Part shown: positions 31,355 to 35,257 of the stretch, piece by piece
Position numbering within the stretch: the stretch's first letter is position 1
Layout of the letters: every line of letters starts with the position of its first letter
Source of the DNA: Betaproteobacteria bacterium
GTDB taxonomy: Bacteria > Pseudomonadota > Gammaproteobacteria > Burkholderiales > Burkholderiaceae_C
DNA: 35,257 nt
Direction: 5' to 3'
Assembly (NCBI GenBank): GCA_025360705.1
Contig: JANYBQ010000174.1
Span: forward strand, 1-35,257
Program-made: the position numbers and the translations under genes
The notes under the pieces: model-generated
Told to the model about the DNA's origin: nothing
Seen by the model: only the letters and a program-made list of their open reading frames with translations
The model's database searches: none

Positions 31355-34300
31355 TGCGTTTCCTGATTTTTTTTGTCGCTAGCGGCGCCTGAAGCCCGCT
31401 CCGCCTCGATGGCAATCGCCGGGCTTCGGCTGACGCGCCGGATTCTTGGATCGACCCAGCTTCCGTCCAGATGGAATTCCTGCGTCGCCGCTTCCATCAA
31501 CGGGCGACGTAAAAACCATTGCGCCAGAAATGTGCCCAGCCCGATGGCGGGATTGATCGCGGTCGCGATCAGTGACGCGGTTCCCGCATTGATCTCCGGC
31601 ACCACCACGACTTTGATGTCCTGCGTTTCGCGCGACAGGTCCGCCGTACCGTCCATCAACACCGCAGCGGTGATGCCTTTCATTTGCAGGTTGTTCGAGC
31701 TCGCGATGCCCTTATCGATCTTTACGTCGCCACGGAAAAAATCGAACGCAAACCCTTCCGTGAACACATCCCGGAAATCGAGCGCGAGACGCCGGGGCAG
31801 GGATTGCAAACTTAAAACACCCAGCAACTTTGCCGGTCCGGGGTCAACCTTCAGGAACTGGCCGTTTTCAATATCCACGCTGAACGACCCCGCAAGCGTC
31901 GGATAGTCCATCGTCATGGGCGACCCGGTCCACGCGATCTGCCCTTGCATGACACCCTTGCCGCGCCGGAGCACGTCCTTCATGCCCAAACGCGTCAACA
32001 GATCACCCGAGTTTGCGATGTCCAGCCGGAAGTTCATGGCGGTTCGCCGCGGTTCGGCCTTGCCTGCGGCTCCCGGTACACCGATACCCGTAGCGCCCCG
32101 CCCATTCGGGGCGGCCCAGCTACCGGTAGCCCGGAACAGCGCGTCCGGCGTCGTCACATCGAACTTGTTCAGGCGCCATTCACGTGCGCCAGCGTCACGG
32201 CCCGCCACCGCGCGGTTTACCGCCTCGATCTCGACCTTGCCCAGTTTCTTGCCGCGCAACTCCAGATCGTCCACGACGATATCCAGCGCCGGAATGGAAG
32301 ACGGTTGATCGTCCAGCAAGGTTTCGACGTCGGTTGCCGAGGCCTGCGCAAGCGTCAACCGGGACAGCCGAGCGAACATCCGACCCGCGCCTGTGCCGGA
32401 GGCCTGGCGATATTCGACGTAGCCGTTAAGCTCATCGGCATCCAAATTGCCGCGCCAGGTTTGCCCTTCACGCGCGCCGCCCAACACCACATTGCGCAGT
32501 GTGTAGCCGCCGGCCGTGAGTTCACGCGCGCGTAATGCCATGCTGTTGGGAAGATACCCGCGCCCTGCGGCACCGCTGCCAGCGGCAGCGGTCACAACCA
32601 CGGCATTTGAAGTCGTCAAATCGGTTGCCGACATCTGCGACAACACCGCGCCCCACGCATCCAGATCCACCTTGGCCATATTGATATTCGCGACCACGCC
32701 TTCTTGCGGCAGCGGCGCGGATTCGTCGGTAGCCAGTCCCAATGCAATTGCGCCCCGCACCACACGCGGCTCCACGCCCGACAGGTCGCGCACATAGTTG
32801 ACCGACCCGATGCGCCCCAGATCCATCACCAATTGATCCTGCAGCCGCGCACGCGTACTCGCACCGCTGGCAACGGAATCGCGCACCAGGGACGATTCAA
32901 GCCGCAATGGCATTGCCGCATCGGCGCTTTTGTTCAGCGGTGCGGGCAGGTTCAGCGCCATACCCACCAGATTGCTAGACAGCGAAATTTCGGGCACTCC
33001 GGCACGTAGCGCGAACGCCGCCGTGTAAGCCGCGGTGCCGCTGGCGTGTTGCGCCAGCCGCGCCACAAAACCCAATTCGCGCGCCTGCCGCAAGCCTTCG
33101 GCGCTGATCGTTCCCTGGGCCCGAAACGACATGGTCGCCGCCAAGCGGCCCGCTGCTACACCCGACGTACCGCCCGGTGCCACAGCCGAGGCGGTCGTCG
33201 CCGGAACGGTACCGCCATCCAGACGGATGTCGCCGCCCAACACCATGGCCTGCAGGCCGCTGACGCTGAATCCGGATTCCGAAAAACCGAGCGCGCCGCG
33301 CGCCCGTGTCATGCGCGGCGTGTCGGTGGATAACTGAATCTCATTGGCCGCGAGCGTCACACTGCCCAGCACGCTGGATTTGTCGAGCGCGTACAGCGGC
33401 ACCATCAATTTAAGGCGAATGTCGGCGTTGCCGGAGGCGCTGGCACGTGCCAGCGTATTGCCGCTGAGTGCTGACAACGGCGAACCGTTGACCACCGCCA
33501 GCATCTCGGGCAGTGGACCGCTCGCCTCAAGCGCCACCGCCACGCTGGCCGATTGCTCCATGTCGGCGATGCCGCCATCGAGCTTGGTGATTTGCAGCCC
33601 GGCCGCACCAGCCAGGCGGCCGCTGGCACCTTTCACCTGCAGGCTCTTGCGGTCAATCACGAACTCACCCGAAAGTTGTGTCAGTGCCGGCCAAGGTAGG
33701 GAATCCGCTGACTGGTAGTTGCGCGGCACATAGGAAAACAGCGCGTTTTTTACATTGGCCGTAATCAGGAACTCGCCCAGCTTAGGATTTGCAAAAGGCA
33801 TGTCGCGCAAATCGCCTCTGACCTTGAACTTGACGCCGCTGCCCGCGCCGGCCTGGACCGCATCACGCACATAGTCGCGTGCGTTTTTGTGCACGACCAG
33901 TGGCAGATAACGGTAAACCCGCGTTCCGTCGGCCCGGCTCAAGCTGCCTTGCAAATCCAGCACACCGGGATATTGGGCACCACTGGCCGACTTGGCGGGA
34001 TCACTGGTTTTCCACTGGAGTTGCAACTCACCGTCGGCGTCCGGGTTGCTGAAACGCAAGTCGGAAAGTTGTATTTGAACTTTGCCGCCCCCGACTTGCC
34101 ACGCTACATCGCTGGAGAGTTGCGTGAACGGCACCACAGGCTCCTCGAAAACGCCCGGGAATTCAATGCTGCCGTTTTGCATCACCAAGGTTGCCTTGCC
34201 GGCCGATTCGCTAAGTTCGAAATCCACCGTCGCACCGGTTATCCCTGGCGAACCCAGCGCCACCGGCGCACCGGGACGATGGTCCATCGGCGCCGCAAGA

Positions 34301-35257
34301 GCGCGCATGTGAAACTGCTGCACCCGCCCCTGAACTTCGTATTTGTCGATTGCGTCCGCCGGTCCGCGCCATTTGGCCCTGACGCTCTCGACCAGGCCGC
34401 GGGGCGCATAACGTGTCAGGGCCGCATGCATCTGTTCGCCCAGCGGCAGCCGGCTGGCAATTTGCGTCAGTGCCGCGAGATCGAGTTTGTCGGCTTCCAA
34501 TTCACCATGCGCGGGGCGGCTGGCATCTCCATTCACCTGCATTACGTGGACATTGCCGCCGGGCCAATGCAATCCGTCGGCGGTGTTGAACTCCAGACCC
34601 TGGGTCGAAAAATCCAGCGTTCCGGGCGAGAATTTCCCGGTCAGACGGCCCGACATCGACTCCAGTTGCAGCGCGGCCAGCGCCGGGTCGAGCCTGGTCG
34701 CCACATCGGCCAGCACCACATCGGCCGTGACGCCGGTCAAATAGCCGCGCCGGATATCGACCCACGCGCGAATGGCGCCACGGCCCTGTTGAACGTCGAC
34801 GCCCAGATCGGCGTGGCGCTTGAGTTGCGATACGTCCACACGATCGAAACGGGTGTACGCCTGACCCGACCACTCCTGCCAGCGCCCGTTGTTCATGGAC
34901 AGAAACGGTTGTTCGAACTTGGCCACCAGGCCGAACCGGTCGCCCCAATCGGCCGGTGGAGTGGCGTCCAGTCGCAGGTCGTGGTGCCGTGAACTATTGC
35001 GCAACACCAGGTCGACGTCACGCAGCGCCAAAGCCGGCACTGCGCGTAGTTCGTCGGTCCACACCACCGCGCCGTGACGAATCACCAGTTCCGGCTGGGA
35101 AAACAGCTGATCCATGACGCCGCTGTCGGCCCCGCCTTTGGAAAAATCCAACCCGGCTACATAGATATTGCCGTCCGCGGCCCGCCGCACATTCAAGGTC
35201 GGCCGGTCGAAATACAGCTGGTCGAACTTCATGTTGAGCAGCGACTTCGGCGACAGC
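31351..35257 (-). CDS. yhdP: YhdP-family AsmA-like phospholipid transport protein, N-terminus cut by window edge
   Basis: A very large envelope protein of the YhdP/TIGR02099 type (DUF3971 plus AsmA-like C-terminal region), thought to bridge the periplasm and carry phospholipids to the outer membrane. About 1300 residues lie in the window. The frame stays open beyond the track's internal Met at 35232 to base 35257 (LSPKSLLN before it), so the true N-terminus with its membrane anchor lies outside. Repeated amphipathic beta-strand patterns run through most of the protein. The C-terminal hallmark is clear: GKGVMQGQIAWTG, LAGSFSVDIENGQFLKVDPG (in part), LLGVLSLQSLPRRL, then NPAIGLGTFLAQWFLRRPL. 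Its stop overlaps the nitrilase start by four bases. Lipid transfer is family knowledge. Confidence 0.93.
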   Translation of the reverse strand, partial: LSPKSLLNMKFDQLYFDRPTLNVRRAADGNIYVAGLDFSKGGADSGVMDQLFSQPELVIRHGAVVWTDELRAVPALALRDVDLVLRNSSRHHDLRLDATPPADWGDRFGLVAKFEQPFLSMNNGRWQEWSGQAYTRFDRVDVSQLKRHADLGVDVQQGRGAIRAWVDIRRGYLTGVTADVVLADVATRLDPALAALQLESMSGRLTGKFSPGTLDFSTQGLEFNTADGLHWPGGNVHVMQVNGDASRPAHGELEADKLDLAALTQIASRLPLGEQMHAALTRYAPRGLVESVRAKWRGPADAIDKYEVQGRVQQFHMRALAAPMDHRPGAPVALGSPGITGATVDFELSESAGKATLVMQNGSIEFPGVFEEPVVPFTQLSSDVAWQVGGGKVQIQLSDLRFSNPDADGELQLQWKTSDPAKSASGAQYPGVLDLQGSLSRADGTRVYRYLPLVVHKNARDYVRDAVQAGAGSGVKFKVRGDLRDMPFANPKLGEFLITANVKNALFSYVPRNYQSADSLPWPALTQLSGEFVIDRKSLQVKGASGRLAGAAGLQITKLDGGIADMEQSASVAVALEASGPLPEMLAVVNGSPLSALSGNTLARASASGNADIRLKLMVPLYALDKSSVLGSVTLAANEIQLSTDTPRMTRARGALGFSESGFSVSGLQAMVLGGDIRLDGGTVPATTASAVAPGGTSGVAAGRLAATMSFRAQGTISAEGLRQARELGFVARLAQHASGTAAYTAAFALRAGVPEISLSSNLVGMALNLPAPLNKSADAAMPLRLESSLVRDSVASGASTRARLQDQLVMDLGRIGSVNYVRDLSGVEPRVVRGAIALGLATDESAPLPQEGVVANINMAKVDLDAWGAVLSQMSATDLTTSNAVVVTAAAGSGAAGRGYLPNSMALRARELTAGGYTLRNVVLGGAREGQTWRGNLDADELNGYVEYRQASGTGAGRMFARLSRLTLAQASATDVETLLDDQPSSIPALDIVVDDLELRGKKLGKVEIEAVNRAVAGRDAGAREWRLNKFDVTTPDALFRATGSWAAPNGRGATGIGVPGAAGKAEPRRTAMNFRLDIANSGDLLTRLGMKDVLRRGKGVMQGQIAWTGSPMTMDYPTLAGSFSVDIENGQFLKVDPGPAKLLGVLSLQSLPRRLALDFRDVFTEGFAFDFFRGDVKIDKGIASSNNLQMKGITAAVLMDGTADLSRETQDIKVVVVPEINAGTASLIATAINPAIGLGTFLAQWFLRRPLMEAATQEFHLDGSWVDPRIRRVSRSPAIAIEAERASGAASDKKNQETQ

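Noticed and set aside
33889-34992. 367-residue plus-strand ORF
   Set aside because: Antisense to YhdP, with no family features.

Overview
The window looks like a chromosomal segment of a GC-rich betaproteobacterium, most likely order Burkholderiales and possibly Comamonadaceae. That rests on protein character and on familiar clusters: pgk-pyk-fba, def-fmt beside a LysM protein with dprA-smg, yajC-secD-secF, and YhdP-nitrilase. The genus cannot be fixed from sequence reading alone. No stretch longer than 300 bases lacks a gene, and no tRNA, rRNA, CRISPR array or insertion sequence was seen.

Layout. (1) 1-4515, minus: a type III-like restriction-modification operon in the order restriction helicase-nuclease, PemK/MazF-like protein, methyltransferase; the methyltransferase runs off the left edge. 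It lies just beyond a strong hairpin terminator that closes fba and looks less GC-rich than its surroundings. (2) 4628-10268, minus: fba, pyk and pgk (lower glycolysis/Calvin cycle), preceded by a lipid A phosphoethanolamine transferase. (3) 10333-12924, minus: a tightly overlapping def-fmt-azlC-azlD operon that couples N-terminal formyl-methionine handling to a branched-chain amino acid/methionine-type exporter. (4) 13064-16258, plus: LysM envelope protein, dprA (DNA uptake/recombination) and smg. (5) 16276-22098, minus: yajC-secD-secF followed closely by a large DUF1631 protein of unknown function. (6) 22247-26551: a single-chain indolepyruvate:ferredoxin oxidoreductase, divergent from an Lrp/AsnC regulator that probably controls it. 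(7) 26442-27759: lipoprotein transglycosylase mltA, whose start codon overlaps the start codon of a divergent 47-residue membrane protein. (8) 27804-35257, minus: an overlapping operon of YhdP (phospholipid transport, cut by the right edge), a carbon-nitrogen hydrolase, a membrane sensor histidine kinase and a FixJ-type response regulator.

Most of the window is housekeeping. The points that repay a second look are the toxin-like gene embedded in the restriction operon, the divergent small membrane protein sharing its start with mltA, the Lrp protein whose tail is antisense to the end of mltA, a terminator-like hairpin inside the DUF1631 gene, and several junctions where usual betaproteobacterial neighbours (purC, topA/topB, tgt) are missing. 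Most ORF-track entries are antisense or frame-shifted shadows and are omitted. Starts given here were chosen by family alignment from memory, Shine-Dalgarno sequences and overlap with neighbours, and often differ from the track.
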